From Agromyces laixinhei (lineage in GTDB: Bacteria > Actinomycetota > Actinomycetes > Actinomycetales > Microbacteriaceae), in the NCBI RefSeq assembly GCF_006337065.1, contig NZ_CP040872.1, positions 1,798,001 to 1,862,000 of the forward strand: a DNA stretch of 64,000 bases. Reading direction: 5' to 3'. The notes under the pieces are model-generated. The model was not told where the DNA came from. It worked only from the letters and a program-made list of their open reading frames with translations, and did not search any database. The translations under genes were made by a program, and so were the position numbers. Positions 19,077 to 26,290 of the stretch are shown piece after piece (the stretch's first letter is position 1; every line of letters starts with the position of its first letter).

Positions 19077-19844
19077 TCAGGAACGCCGCGTGAGCACGAT
19101 CGGGTCGCCATCGGTGATCGCGATCGTGTGCTCGGAGTGCGCACCGCGCGACCCGTCGGCACTGCGCAGGGTCCACCCGTCGGGGTCGGTGAAGATGCGG
19201 TCGGTCGTCTCGAGGAACCACGGTTCGATCGCGACGACGAGTCCGGCCTTCAACGGCAACCCGCGACCTGGTCGACCGTTGTTCGGGATGTGCGGGTCGC
19301 CGTGCATGGTGCGGCCGACGCCGTGGCCGCCGAAGTCGGTGTTGATCGAGTAGCCCTCTGCCTTCGCGACATCCGCGATCGCCCGCGAGATGTCGCCGAT
19401 GCGGTTGCCGGTGCGGGCGGCCGCGATGCCGGCGTCGAGTGCGCGGCGACTCGTGTCGATGAGGCGGCGGTCTTCGTCGCTCGGGGTGCCGACCACGATC
19501 GAGATCGCCGAGTCCGCGACCCATCCGTTCACCGACGCCGCGAAGTCGAGGCTCAGCAGGTCGCCGTCGCGCAGCCGGTAGTCGTGCGGAAGCCCGTGCA
19601 GTACCGCGTCGTTGACCGAGGTGCAGATCACCTTGCCGAACGGGCTCGCGCCGAACGACGGGTGGTAGTCGATATAGCAGCTCTCAGCCCCCGCCGCTCG
19701 GATCATCTCGTGGGCGAGGGCATCGAGCTCGAGCAGGTTCACGCCGACCGCCGCTGCGGCCGAGGTGGCCTCCAGCACGCTCGCCACGAAACGGCCTGCC
19801 GGCCGCATCTCCTCGATCTCTGCAGGGGTCCGAAGTTCGATCAC
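19077..19844 (-). CDS. map: Methionine aminopeptidase, type I
   Basis: Removes the initiator methionine from nascent proteins; dinuclear metal enzyme in the cytosol. 255 aa with the type I layout: VIELRTPAEIEEMRPAGRFVASVLE at the start, HGLPHDYRLRDGDLLSLDF (about 78-96, metal Asp), GHGVGRTMHGDPHIPN (about 168-183) and C-terminal VAIEPWF plus EHTIAITDG (metal Glu). The reading frame extends 30 codons upstream, but the GTG at 19844 is chosen because it aligns with the family N-terminus and sits six bases behind a CAGAAT -10-like hexamer, with GGAG close by. Confidence 0.95.
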   Translation of the reverse strand: MIELRTPAEIEEMRPAGRFVASVLEATSAAAAVGVNLLELDALAHEMIRAAGAESCYIDYHPSFGASPFGKVICTSVNDAVLHGLPHDYRLRDGDLLSLDFAASVNGWVADSAISIVVGTPSDEDRRLIDTSRRALDAGIAAARTGNRIGDISRAIADVAKAEGYSINTDFGGHGVGRTMHGDPHIPNNGRPGRGLPLKAGLVVAIEPWFLETTDRIFTDPDGWTLRSADGSRGAHSEHTIAITDGDPIVLTRRS

Positions 19845-19850
19845 GACTCC

Positions 19851-19856
19851 ATTCTG
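19851..19856 (-). promoter_or_regulatory. Putative -10 hexamer of a leaderless map promoter
   Basis: CAGAAT on the minus strand, exactly six bases before the map GTG start. The first T of TANNNT is replaced by C; the most conserved A2 and T6 are kept. Confidence 0.4.
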
Positions 19857-19903
19857 TCGGCTCCGCCCTGAGTGAACACCCGGCGCGCGCAGGCATGCCG
19901 GAT

Positions 19904-19909
19904 TACGCT
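19904..19909 (+). promoter_or_regulatory. Putative -10 hexamer of a leaderless promoter
   Basis: TACGCT, then six bases, then the ATG at 19916 of the membrane-protein gene. It supports that start codon over the in-frame ATG at 19895 or GTG at 19910. Confidence 0.5.
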
Positions 19910-19915
19910 GTGAAC

Positions 19916-20464
19916 ATGCTTCTACGGCGTGCACTGTACCGATGGCAGATGATCGCGGTCGTCGTGCTGCCGGTGTGGCTCGCGGTCGGCTGGGCCGTCT
20001 TCGGCGGCGGCGGGTGGGGCACGCTCGGGCTCGTCATCGTCGTGCCCGTCGCCTTCGTCGTGCTCGGCGTCGTGGCGCTCCTCACGAACGTGCGGCCGAC
20101 CGTGCGTCACGAGCGCGCGCTGTCGTGGATCGATGTCGGCGTGCTCACCGCCTGGCAGCTCGCGATCATCGGCACCGGGTTCTACGGCGCATCGGCCACC
20201 CTGTTCGGCGTGCTCGCGATCCTCCTCGGCATCGCCGCGTTCTGGGTCGCGGTGTGGCAGCTCGTCACCGACGGGGCGAACCGGATGAAGGCCTCCATGG
20301 CCGAGTTCGAACGACTCGCCGGCCAGCAGCAGGGCGGGGCCGCGAGCGGTGCCTCGCCCGGTTCGACGGGTCGGAAGCCTGGTCCCGCCGGCCCCGGCGT
20401 GCGGCGCCCGCCGTTCGACGACGGCGGAGATGACGTGATCATCATCCACGAGACCCGCGACTAG
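19916..20464 (+). CDS. Small membrane protein, function unknown
   Basis: 182 aa. Four hydrophobic stretches are visible at about residues 10-28, 35-56, 73-90 and 95-118 (for example MIAVVVLPVWLAVGWAVF and LGLVIVVPVAFVVLGVVALL). A soluble C-terminal region with a Gln/Gly/Ser-rich, then Pro-rich linker ends in the acidic DDVIIIHETRD. I do not recognise a named family; similar short proteins with four membrane helices are common in Microbacteriaceae. It is transcribed divergently from map (71 bp apart), and a leaderless-type promoter hexamer supports the start. No function can be proposed. Confidence 0.75.
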   Translation: MLLRRALYRWQMIAVVVLPVWLAVGWAVFGGGGWGTLGLVIVVPVAFVVLGVVALLTNVRPTVRHERALSWIDVGVLTAWQLAIIGTGFYGASATLFGVLAILLGIAAFWVAVWQLVTDGANRMKASMAEFERLAGQQQGGAASGASPGSTGRKPGPAGPGVRRPPFDDGGDDVIIIHETRD

Positions 20465-20554
20465 CGTCAGCCCCGATCGCGCCGACGCCCGTGGCATCCG
20501 GACTCGGCTGCCGCCGGTTTCTGGCGGCTTTTGCCCATCGGGCCTCTCACATGG

Positions 20555-20560
20555 CAGAAT
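20555..20560 (+). promoter_or_regulatory. Candidate rplS promoter (-10)
   Basis: CAGAAT, with TTGCCC at 20531-20536 as a possible -35 at 18-bp spacing. Transcription would begin near 20567, placing the 5' end of the RNA directly at the base of the leader structure described next. Confidence 0.4.
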
Positions 20561-20568
20561 AGAGGATT

Positions 20569-20632
20569 GTGCCGCCGCAGGTCTCTGCCTCCGGGGAGCG
20601 CGCACGCACGATTCGATCGTGTGAGGCGGCAC
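20569..20632 (+). other. Structured 5' leader of rplS (candidate autoregulatory RNA)
   Basis: GTGCCGCC (20569-20576) and GGCGGCAC (20625-20632) form a perfect eight-pair long-range stem. Inside it CACGAT and ATCGTG (20607-20612, 20616-20621) form a hairpin with loop TCG. The element lies 60 bases before the rplS ATG. Ribosomal-protein leaders of this kind often bind their own product; no known L19 leader class is matched from memory. Confidence 0.45.
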
Positions 20633-20692
20633 CAGTCACTCGTATTCAATGATCAGCGGTCGACCGGCGGCGGGCGCAGAGAGCGAACCATC

Positions 20693-21040
20693 ATGCACAT
20701 CCTCGACCATGTCGACGCCGCGAGCCTGAGGTCGGATGTTCCCGACTTCCGCCCCGGCGACACCGTCAAGGTGCACGTCAACATCATCGAAGGCACGCGC
20801 TCGCGCATCCAGGTGTTCCAGGGTGTCGTCATCGGCCGTCAGGGTGAGGGCGTCCGCGAGACCTTCACCGTCCGCAAGGTCAGCTTCCAGGTCGGCGTCG
20901 AGCGCAAGTTCCCGGTTCACTCCCCGGTCATCGACCACATCGAGGTCGTCACCCGTGGTGACGTCCGTCGCGCGAAGCTCTACTACCTGCGCAAGCTGCG
21001 CGGCAAGAAGGCGAAGATCAAGGAGAAGCGCGACGCCTGA
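20693..21040 (+). CDS. rplS: 50S ribosomal protein L19
   Basis: Large-subunit protein at the subunit interface. 115 aa with the expected length and core: [81 protein letters not shown]. First gene of the rplS-lepB-rnhB-DUF2469 group that is conserved across actinobacteria. The ATG at 20693 follows a GAGAGCGAA region with only a weak Shine-Dalgarno sequence. Confidence 0.97.
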   Translation: MHILDHVDAASLRSDVPDFRPGDTVKVHVNIIEGTRSRIQVFQGVVIGRQGEGVRETFTVRKVSFQVGVERKFPVHSPVIDHIEVVTRGDVRRAKLYYLRKLRGKKAKIKEKRDA

Positions 21041-21055
21041 TCCGCTCTGCGGATC
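21039..21055 (+). terminator. Hairpin at the rplS stop codon
   Basis: GATCCGC, loop TCT, GCGGATC: perfect seven-pair stem whose left arm includes the last two bases of the rplS stop codon. No T-tract follows, so it may attenuate rather than end transcription into lepB. Confidence 0.4.
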
Positions 21056-21080
21056 GCGCTCCACGCGAACTCTTCCACGG

Positions 21081-21108
21081 GCTCCCCACCTCTAGACTGG
21101 TGGGGAGC
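21081..21108 (+). promoter_or_regulatory. 10-bp inverted repeat enclosing the lepB -10 box
   Basis: GCTCCCCACC and GGTGGGGAGC are perfect inverted repeats separated by eight bases that contain TAGACT (21093-21098), a good -10 hexamer 22 bases before the lepB ATG. It could be an operator for a dimeric regulator, or a terminator stem for rplS transcripts; no T-tract follows. Confidence 0.45.
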
Positions 21109-21120
21109 TCGGGCGGTTAA

Positions 21121-21870
21121 ATGACAGAAGAAGACACAGGCACGCGAACAGATCGCGAGCCTTCGGCGACGCCGAACAGACGACGCGGCGTTCTGCTGTT
21201 CCTCCGAGATCTGCTCGTCATCTTCGTGGTGGCCGTGCTCGTCTCGTTCCTCATCAAGACGTTCCTCATCAGGTCGTTCTTCATTCCATCGCAGTCGATG
21301 GAAGAGACGTTGGTCAAAGACGACCGCATCATCGTGAACCAGTTGGTGCCCGATCTCGCGCCGCTCGAACGCGGCGACGTCATCGTCTTCGAAGACCCGG
21401 GCGGATGGCTTCCGGCCCGCATCGAGGTGCAGCAGCCGCCGCTCATCGCCGCCGTCGACTGGTTCCTCTCCTTCGTGGGCCTCTCGGCTCCCGACTCGAA
21501 CGACCACCTCGTCAAGCGACTCATCGGCCTGCCGGGTGACCACGTCGTCTGCTGCAACGCCCTCGGGCAGATGAGCGTCAACGACGTGCCGCTCGACGAG
21601 CCCTACATCGCGCTGCCGCCCGGTGACACGAAGGCGTCGCGCGACGACTTCGACGTGGTCGTGCCCGACGACTCGCTGTGGGTCATGGGCGACAACCGCA
21701 ACAACTCCAAAGACTCGCGCTACAACGGCGGCACGCCGCTCGAGGGGTTCGTGCCGACCGACAACGTCGTCGGGCGGGCGTTCGTCGTGAGCTGGCCGGT
21801 TTCGCACTGGGCGTGGCTCGACAACTACCCGCAGGTCTTCGAGGGCGTCGACGACGAGACGGGCGACTGA
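21121..21870 (+). CDS. lepB: Signal peptidase I
   Basis: Membrane serine protease that removes signal peptides from Sec and Tat substrates after translocation. 249 aa: charged N-terminus, one membrane helix (DLLVIFVVAVLVSFLIKTFLI, about residues 28-48), then box B SMEETLVKDDRIIVNQLVP with the catalytic Ser at about residue 60 and box D VKRLIGLPGDHVVC with the catalytic Lys at about 132. Box E is GDNRNNSKDSRY (about 197-208). All catalytic elements are intact. Downstream rnhB starts one base after its stop. Confidence 0.96.
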   Translation: MTEEDTGTRTDREPSATPNRRRGVLLFLRDLLVIFVVAVLVSFLIKTFLIRSFFIPSQSMEETLVKDDRIIVNQLVPDLAPLERGDVIVFEDPGGWLPARIEVQQPPLIAAVDWFLSFVGLSAPDSNDHLVKRLIGLPGDHVVCCNALGQMSVNDVPLDEPYIALPPGDTKASRDDFDVVVPDDSLWVMGDNRNNSKDSRYNGGTPLEGFVPTDNVVGRAFVVSWPVSHWAWLDNYPQVFEGVDDETGD

Positions 21871-21871
21871 G

Positions 21872-22549
21872 GTGGCCCCCGCCGTCGTGCCCTCGCTCCG
21901 TGTCGAACGCGAGTTCTTCGCCGAGGCGCCCATGCTGCTCGCGTGCGACGAGGTCGGTCGCGGAGCGCTCGCCGGCCCCGTCGCGATCGGTCTCGTGCTC
22001 ATCGACTCCGGCGTTCGCCGCATGCCGGCCGGCCTTCGCGACTCGAAGCTCCTGAGCGAACCTCGGCGTGAAGCGATGTCGCCGAGGGCCGCTGCCTGGG
22101 TGCGCGCGTCTGCGATCGGCGAGGCCAGCGCGGCCGAGATCGACGAACTCGGCATCATGGCCTGCCTCGGACTCGCCGGTTCCCGGGCGTTCGCCGAGCT
22201 GTCGGCGGCGAACGAGCTCATCGACGACGTGCCGCTCCTGCTCGACGGAAACCACGACTGGCTGAGTGCCTCGATCGATCACCGGGCTCGCGTCGTCACC
22301 CGCATCAAGGCCGACCGCGACTGCGCGTCGGTGGCCGCGGCATCGGTCATCGCGAAGGTGCATCGTGACCGCTTCATGCGCCGAGCCCACGACGCGCGGC
22401 CGCTGTACTCGTGGGACGAGAACAAGGGCTACTCCAGCAGGGCGCACTTCGCCGCGATCGACGAACACGGCCCCAGCGAGCTGCACCGCACGACCTGGCT
22501 GCACGATCGCAGCCCGGCGCCGACGCTCTTCGACCTCAGCGTAGGATGA
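21872..22549 (+). CDS. rnhB: Ribonuclease HII
   Basis: Endonuclease that cleaves the RNA strand of RNA:DNA hybrids and removes misincorporated ribonucleotides. 225 aa from a GTG start. The acidic active site is visible in LLACDEVGRGALAGP (Asp-Glu, about residues 26-27) and DRDCASVAAASVIAKVHRD, with LLLDGNHDW between; the C-terminus keeps YSWDENKGYSSRAHFAAIDEHGPSELHR. The start codon lies one base behind the lepB stop, so translation is probably coupled. The stop overlaps the next gene's ATGA. Confidence 0.95.
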   Translation: MAPAVVPSLRVEREFFAEAPMLLACDEVGRGALAGPVAIGLVLIDSGVRRMPAGLRDSKLLSEPRREAMSPRAAAWVRASAIGEASAAEIDELGIMACLGLAGSRAFAELSAANELIDDVPLLLDGNHDWLSASIDHRARVVTRIKADRDCASVAAASVIAKVHRDRFMRRAHDARPLYSWDENKGYSSRAHFAAIDEHGPSELHRTTWLHDRSPAPTLFDLSVG

Positions 22550-22878
22550 GTGCGATGGATGAGGACGAGTTCGAAGACTACGACCGCGAGGTCGAGCTGG
22601 CCCTGTATCGGGAATACCGCGACATCGTGTCGCAATTCAAGTACGTCGTCGAGACCGAGCGACGGTTCTATCTCGCCAACGAGGTCGAACTCGTGCGCCG
22701 CGACACCGAGCACGACTTCTACTTCGAACTGACGATGAAAGACGTCTGGGTCTGGGACGTCTATCGTGCCGACCGATTCGTGAAGTCCGTGCGCGTGCTC
22801 ACCTTCAAAGACGTCAACGTCGAAGAGCTCGCCACGCGTGAATTCGAACTGCCGAAAGAGCTCGCACTCGACGAGTAG
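22546..22878 (+). CDS. DUF2469 family protein
   Basis: 110 aa conserved actinobacterial protein of unknown function. The ATG at 22546 overlaps the rnhB stop (ATGA) and gives MSAMDEDEFEDYDREVEL, comparable to the mycobacterial homologue; an internal ATG at 22555 is less likely. The most conserved part, LYREYRDIVSQFKYVVETERRFYLANEVE, is followed by ELTMKDVWVWDVYRADRFVKSVRVLTFKDVNVEEL. Soluble, acidic and without a signal sequence. It always seems to lie between rnhB and yraN in actinobacteria, but its role is not known. Confidence 0.9.
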   Translation: MSAMDEDEFEDYDREVELALYREYRDIVSQFKYVVETERRFYLANEVELVRRDTEHDFYFELTMKDVWVWDVYRADRFVKSVRVLTFKDVNVEELATREFELPKELALDE

Positions 22879-22916
22879 CACTCCGTCTCCCCAGCGGCGA
22901 TTTCCGGAAGTTCTGC

Positions 22917-22943
22917 ACGGCCGGTTGCTCTCCGCGCGGCCGT
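22917..22943 (+). other. Hairpin in the DUF2469-yraN gap
   Basis: ACGGCCG and CGGCCGT pair over seven bases with a 13-base loop. It lies ten bases before the hairpin that masks the yraN ribosome-binding site, so the two could form alternative or tandem structures. Confidence 0.35.
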
Positions 22944-22952
22944 CCGGTCGCG

Positions 22953-22974
22953 CTCCGCGACGCTGGTCGCGGAG
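22953..22974 (+). promoter_or_regulatory. Hairpin sequestering the yraN Shine-Dalgarno sequence
   Basis: CTCCGCGAC, loop GCTG, GTCGCGGAG: a perfect nine-pair stem whose right arm contains GGAG of the GGAGG ribosome-binding site (22971-22975), eight bases before the yraN ATG. When folded it should block initiation of yraN. Confidence 0.5.
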
Positions 22975-22983
22975 GTGGTGCGG

Positions 22984-23340
22984 ATGTCGCACAATGCGGA
23001 GCTCGGACGACGCGGTGAACAACTCGCCGTCGAGCATCTCGAGGCTCGTGGCATGCAGGTGGTCGAACGCAACTGGCGGTGCCGTCTCGGCGAGATCGAC
23101 ATCGTCGCCCGCGACGGCCGTGACACGGTCTTCGTCGAGGTCAAGACCCGCACGACCGGCGACTACGGGCATCCGTTCGAGGCGATCACACCACTGAAGC
23201 TCGCACGCCTGCGGCGGCTCGCGATCGCATGGTGCGAGGCGACGGATGCCGCGGTCTCGCGGGTTCGCATCGACGCCGTGGCCGTGCTCGCCCCGAGCGA
23301 GGCGCCCGCGCTCATCGAGCATCTCGAAGGCATCAGCTGA
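22984..23340 (+). CDS. YraN family (UPF0102) endonuclease-fold protein
   Basis: 118 aa protein of the restriction-endonuclease-like YraN family, whose cellular role is unsettled. The family core is intact: ELGRRGEQLAVEHLEARGMQVVERNWRCRLGEIDIVARDG followed by VFVEVKTRTTGDYGHP, where GEIDI and VEVKTR correspond to the PD-(D/E)xK-like acidic and Lys positions. The ATG at 22984 is chosen over upstream GTGs because GGAGG lies eight bases before it. The stop shares one base with the yifB start (TGATG). It is grouped with yifB and dprA, DNA-processing genes. Confidence 0.9.
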   Translation: MSHNAELGRRGEQLAVEHLEARGMQVVERNWRCRLGEIDIVARDGRDTVFVEVKTRTTGDYGHPFEAITPLKLARLRRLAIAWCEATDAAVSRVRIDAVAVLAPSEAPALIEHLEGIS

Positions 23341-24890
23341 TGCCGGTCGCACGCACGCGTTCGGTGGCGCTCCTCGGACTGACCGGCTCGATCGTCGAGG
23401 TCGAGGCAGACCTCTCGTCGCAACTGCCCGCGTTCATCATCATCGGGTTGCCCGATGCCGCACTCGGCGAGGCACGTGATCGGGTGCGGGCCGCCGCGGT
23501 GAACGCCGGATGCCCCCTTCCGCAACGGCGGCTCACGGTCAACCTCTCTCCCGCGGCGCTGCCGAAGCACGGCTCGGGCTTCGACCTCGCGATCGCAATA
23601 GCCTGTCTCGCCGCCGCGGGGGAGATCTCGGCCGAGTCGGTCGAGCGCGCCGTTCATCTCGGGGAACTCGGCCTCGACGGCCGGCTTCGACCGATCGACG
23701 GTATCCTCCCGGCCGTGCTCGCCGCGGTGCGTGCCGGCTACGACACCGTGATGGTGCCCGCCGCCAATGACGCCGAGGCGCGACTCGTGCCCGGCGTGAC
23801 CGTGATCGGAGTGGCATCGCTCCTCGATGCGGCGGTGCATCACGGAGGCGTCTTCGACGACCGCACGTTCGAGGCCGTGCCCGCTCCCGACCGTGTCGCC
23901 TCGGCCGGTGTGGTCGAGGAATCGCACGGAGACCTCGCCGACGTCGCCGGCAACGACGCCGCCGTCGAGGCGCTGCTCGCTGCTGCCGCAGGCGGCCATC
24001 ACATGTTCCTGCTCGGCCCGCCCGGGGCGGGCAAGACGATGCTCGCTTCGCGATTGCCCGGTCTCCTCCCCGATCTCGACGCCGAAGAGGCACTCGAGGT
24101 CGCCTCTCTCCGTTCCCTTGCCGGGCAGCCGCTCAGCGGGGGGCTCTCGTTGCGACCGCCCTTCGAGGCACCGCACCACACCGCCACCGCGGCCGCGATG
24201 GTCGGTGGCGGCAGCCGGCTGATCCGCCCCGGTGCTGCGGCTCGTGCATCGCACGGGGTGCTCTTCCTCGACGAGGCACCCGAGTTCCCGTCGGCGGTGC
24301 TCGATGTGCTCCGCCAGCCGCTCGAGTCCGGCACCATCGCGATTCATCGTGCGAACGCCGTTGCGTCGTTTCCCGGCCGCTTCCAGCTCGTGCTCGCGGC
24401 CAATCCCTGCCCATGCGGCAACCACGGTTCCAAGGTCGGTGACTGCATCTGCCCACCGGCGGCCCGGCGCCGGTACATGGCCCGCGTTTCCGGGCCCCTT
24501 CGCGATCGGCTCGACGTGCAGCTCTTCGTTCCGCGCATCACGGCCGCCGGGCTGCGAATCGCGGCCGAGCAGCCGGGAATGTCGACGGCCGTGGCGCGCG
24601 AGCGTGTTCTCGAAGCTCGAGCGAGGGCCGCCAGCCGGCTGCGCGAGACACCTTGGCGCACGAACGCGCAGATGCCCGGGCCATGGCTCCGCGGTGCCGG
24701 CGGGCTGCACCCCGGCGGCCGCGCAACGGCTGATCTCGACCGCTCGCTCGAACTCGGCGGAATCACGATGCGCGGGTACGACCGCATTCTCAAGGTCGCG
24801 TGGACCCTCGCCGATCTCGACGGCGCAGACTCGCCCGGGTCCGAACACGTCGGGCGGGCGCTCTTCCTTCGAAAGGGGCTGCCGCAATGA
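23340..24890 (+). CDS. YifB/ComM family magnesium-chelatase-like AAA+ ATPase
   Basis: 516 aa AAA+ ATPase; the ComM homologue in naturally competent bacteria is a branch-migration helicase acting on imported DNA. N-terminal ChlI-type domain (VEVEADLSSQLPAFIIIGLPDAALGEARDRVRAA begins near residue 18), Walker A LGPPGAGKTMLASRLPG (about 222-238), Walker B HGVLFLDEAPEF (about 303) and the sensor/Cys-rich segment AANPCPCGNHG ... CICPPAARRRYMARVSGPLRDRLDVQ (about 352-400). The C-terminal helical domain is present. It overlaps yraN by one base and dprA by ATGA, so yraN-yifB-dprA are co-translated. Confidence 0.93.
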   Translation: MPVARTRSVALLGLTGSIVEVEADLSSQLPAFIIIGLPDAALGEARDRVRAAAVNAGCPLPQRRLTVNLSPAALPKHGSGFDLAIAIACLAAAGEISAESVERAVHLGELGLDGRLRPIDGILPAVLAAVRAGYDTVMVPAANDAEARLVPGVTVIGVASLLDAAVHHGGVFDDRTFEAVPAPDRVASAGVVEESHGDLADVAGNDAAVEALLAAAAGGHHMFLLGPPGAGKTMLASRLPGLLPDLDAEEALEVASLRSLAGQPLSGGLSLRPPFEAPHHTATAAAMVGGGSRLIRPGAAARASHGVLFLDEAPEFPSAVLDVLRQPLESGTIAIHRANAVASFPGRFQLVLAANPCPCGNHGSKVGDCICPPAARRRYMARVSGPLRDRLDVQLFVPRITAAGLRIAAEQPGMSTAVARERVLEARARAASRLRETPWRTNAQMPGPWLRGAGGLHPGGRATADLDRSLELGGITMRGYDRILKVAWTLADLDGADSPGSEHVGRALFLRKGLPQ

Positions 24891-26173
24891 GCATCGTCCG
24901 GACGGCCGCTACCAGTCTGCGCACCGAACTCTCCGCCCTGCGGTGCAACCCGCCAGGCGACGCGATGGCGCTCGACGACGTCTTCGCCAGGGCGTTGCTC
25001 GGCACCGTCGCTGAGCCCGGCGATGGATTGCTCGGGCGCGCGATCGATGCGCTCGGTGCTGCGCCGACGGTCGAACTGCTGCTCGGCAGGGCCGGGCCGA
25101 CTCGCTTCATCGACGAGGTCGAGCACGTCGGCGGCGTGATCGACGAACGCGAGGCGACGAACGGGCTCGATCGCTGGCTGCCCCGCATCGACCACAACGC
25201 GTTCGTGCGCTCGCTCGGTCAGGCGGCGCGAGTGGGAGCGCAGCTCGTGCTCCCGACCGACGCGGTCTGGCCGAGCGGCGTCGATGAGCTCGGTGTGCAC
25301 GCGCCGATCGGTCTGTGGGTGCGCGGCCGGGCAGACGCACTCGCAAGCGCAGACGCGTCGATCTCACTCGTGGGCGCCCGAGCGGCGACCGGCTACGGCG
25401 AGCACGTGACGATGGAGGCCTCGGCGGGACTCGTCGATCGAGGCTTCGCCGTCGTCTCAGGTGGTGCATACGGCATCGACGGAATGGCGCACCGGGCGGC
25501 TCTCGCGAGTGACGGCACGACCATCGCCTTCCTCGCCGGTGGCGTCGACCGGTTCTATCCGATGGGGCATGAGACGCTCCTGACGCGCATCGTCGAAACC
25601 GGTGCCGTCGTCTCCGAGCTGCCGTGCGGCGCTGCACCGACGAAGTGGCGCTTTCTGCAACGCAACAGACTCATCGCCGCAGCGAGTGATGCGACCGTGG
25701 TGCTCGAGGCGGGAACCCGCTCCGGGTCGATCAACACCGCCGGGCACGCGGCAGCTCTCGGTCGCCCGCTGGGCGCCGTTCCCGGACCTGTGACAAGCCC
25801 GGCGTCAGCCGGCTGCCACCGGCTCCTTCGCGAGTACGACGCGACGTGCGTGGTGGATGCCGATCAGATGGCCGAGCTCGCCAGCGGGCGCCGGCGACGC
25901 GTCGTCTCGACGGAGCACGGTCCGCTCGATCAGGCCGGGCCCTCGACAGGAGCCGGCGGTGAGGCGCCGACTCGACGGTGGGGCGTCGAGACGACGCCTG
26001 AGGCGGTGCGGGTGCTCGACGCGCTCAGCTCCCGCAGCCCTCGCGAGCTCGCCGATGTGGCGCGCAGGTGCGGAATGGCGCCGACCGCGGTGATGGGCGT
26101 GCTCGGCGGACTCGAGGCCGCAGCACTGGCCGCGAGGCATCCGCAGGGCTGGTTGCGAGCGAAGCGCGAGTGA
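24887..26173 (+). CDS. dprA: DNA-processing protein DprA
   Basis: Single-strand DNA-binding RecA loader of natural transformation, kept also in bacteria not known to be competent. 428 aa from an ATG overlapping the yifB stop; the longer frame to 24800 lies inside yifB. N-terminal helical region (1-105), then the Rossmann core: SISLVGARAATGYGEHV (about 160), GFAVVSGGAYGIDGMAHRAAL (about 187-207), TTIAFLAGGVDRFYP, FLQRNRLIAAASDATVVLEAGTRSGSINTAGHAAALGR and GAVPGPVTSPASAGCHRLL. The C-terminal winged-helix-like domain (about 365-428) is preceded by a Gly/Pro-rich linker. Confidence 0.94.
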   Translation: MSIVRTAATSLRTELSALRCNPPGDAMALDDVFARALLGTVAEPGDGLLGRAIDALGAAPTVELLLGRAGPTRFIDEVEHVGGVIDEREATNGLDRWLPRIDHNAFVRSLGQAARVGAQLVLPTDAVWPSGVDELGVHAPIGLWVRGRADALASADASISLVGARAATGYGEHVTMEASAGLVDRGFAVVSGGAYGIDGMAHRAALASDGTTIAFLAGGVDRFYPMGHETLLTRIVETGAVVSELPCGAAPTKWRFLQRNRLIAAASDATVVLEAGTRSGSINTAGHAAALGRPLGAVPGPVTSPASAGCHRLLREYDATCVVDADQMAELASGRRRRVVSTEHGPLDQAGPSTGAGGEAPTRRWGVETTPEAVRVLDALSSRSPRELADVARRCGMAPTAVMGVLGGLEAAALAARHPQGWLRAKRE

Positions 26174-26219
26174 CGGAGTAGTGATTGCGTGCACGCCGGC
26201 GCAGGTGCAATGGCGTGGT

Positions 26220-26246
26220 CGGCGTGCGATCCGGCGCGGCACGCCG
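26220..26246 (+). terminator. Hairpin downstream of dprA
   Basis: CGGCGTGC and GCACGCCG form an eight-pair stem with an 11-base loop in the 117-bp gap after dprA. No T-tract follows. It lies 20 bases upstream of the TAGGCT hexamer (26266-26271) that probably serves the next gene. Confidence 0.4.
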
Positions 26247-26290
26247 GTACGTCGGAGGCAGGCTCTAGGCTGGCGGCGGAAAGGGGGACG

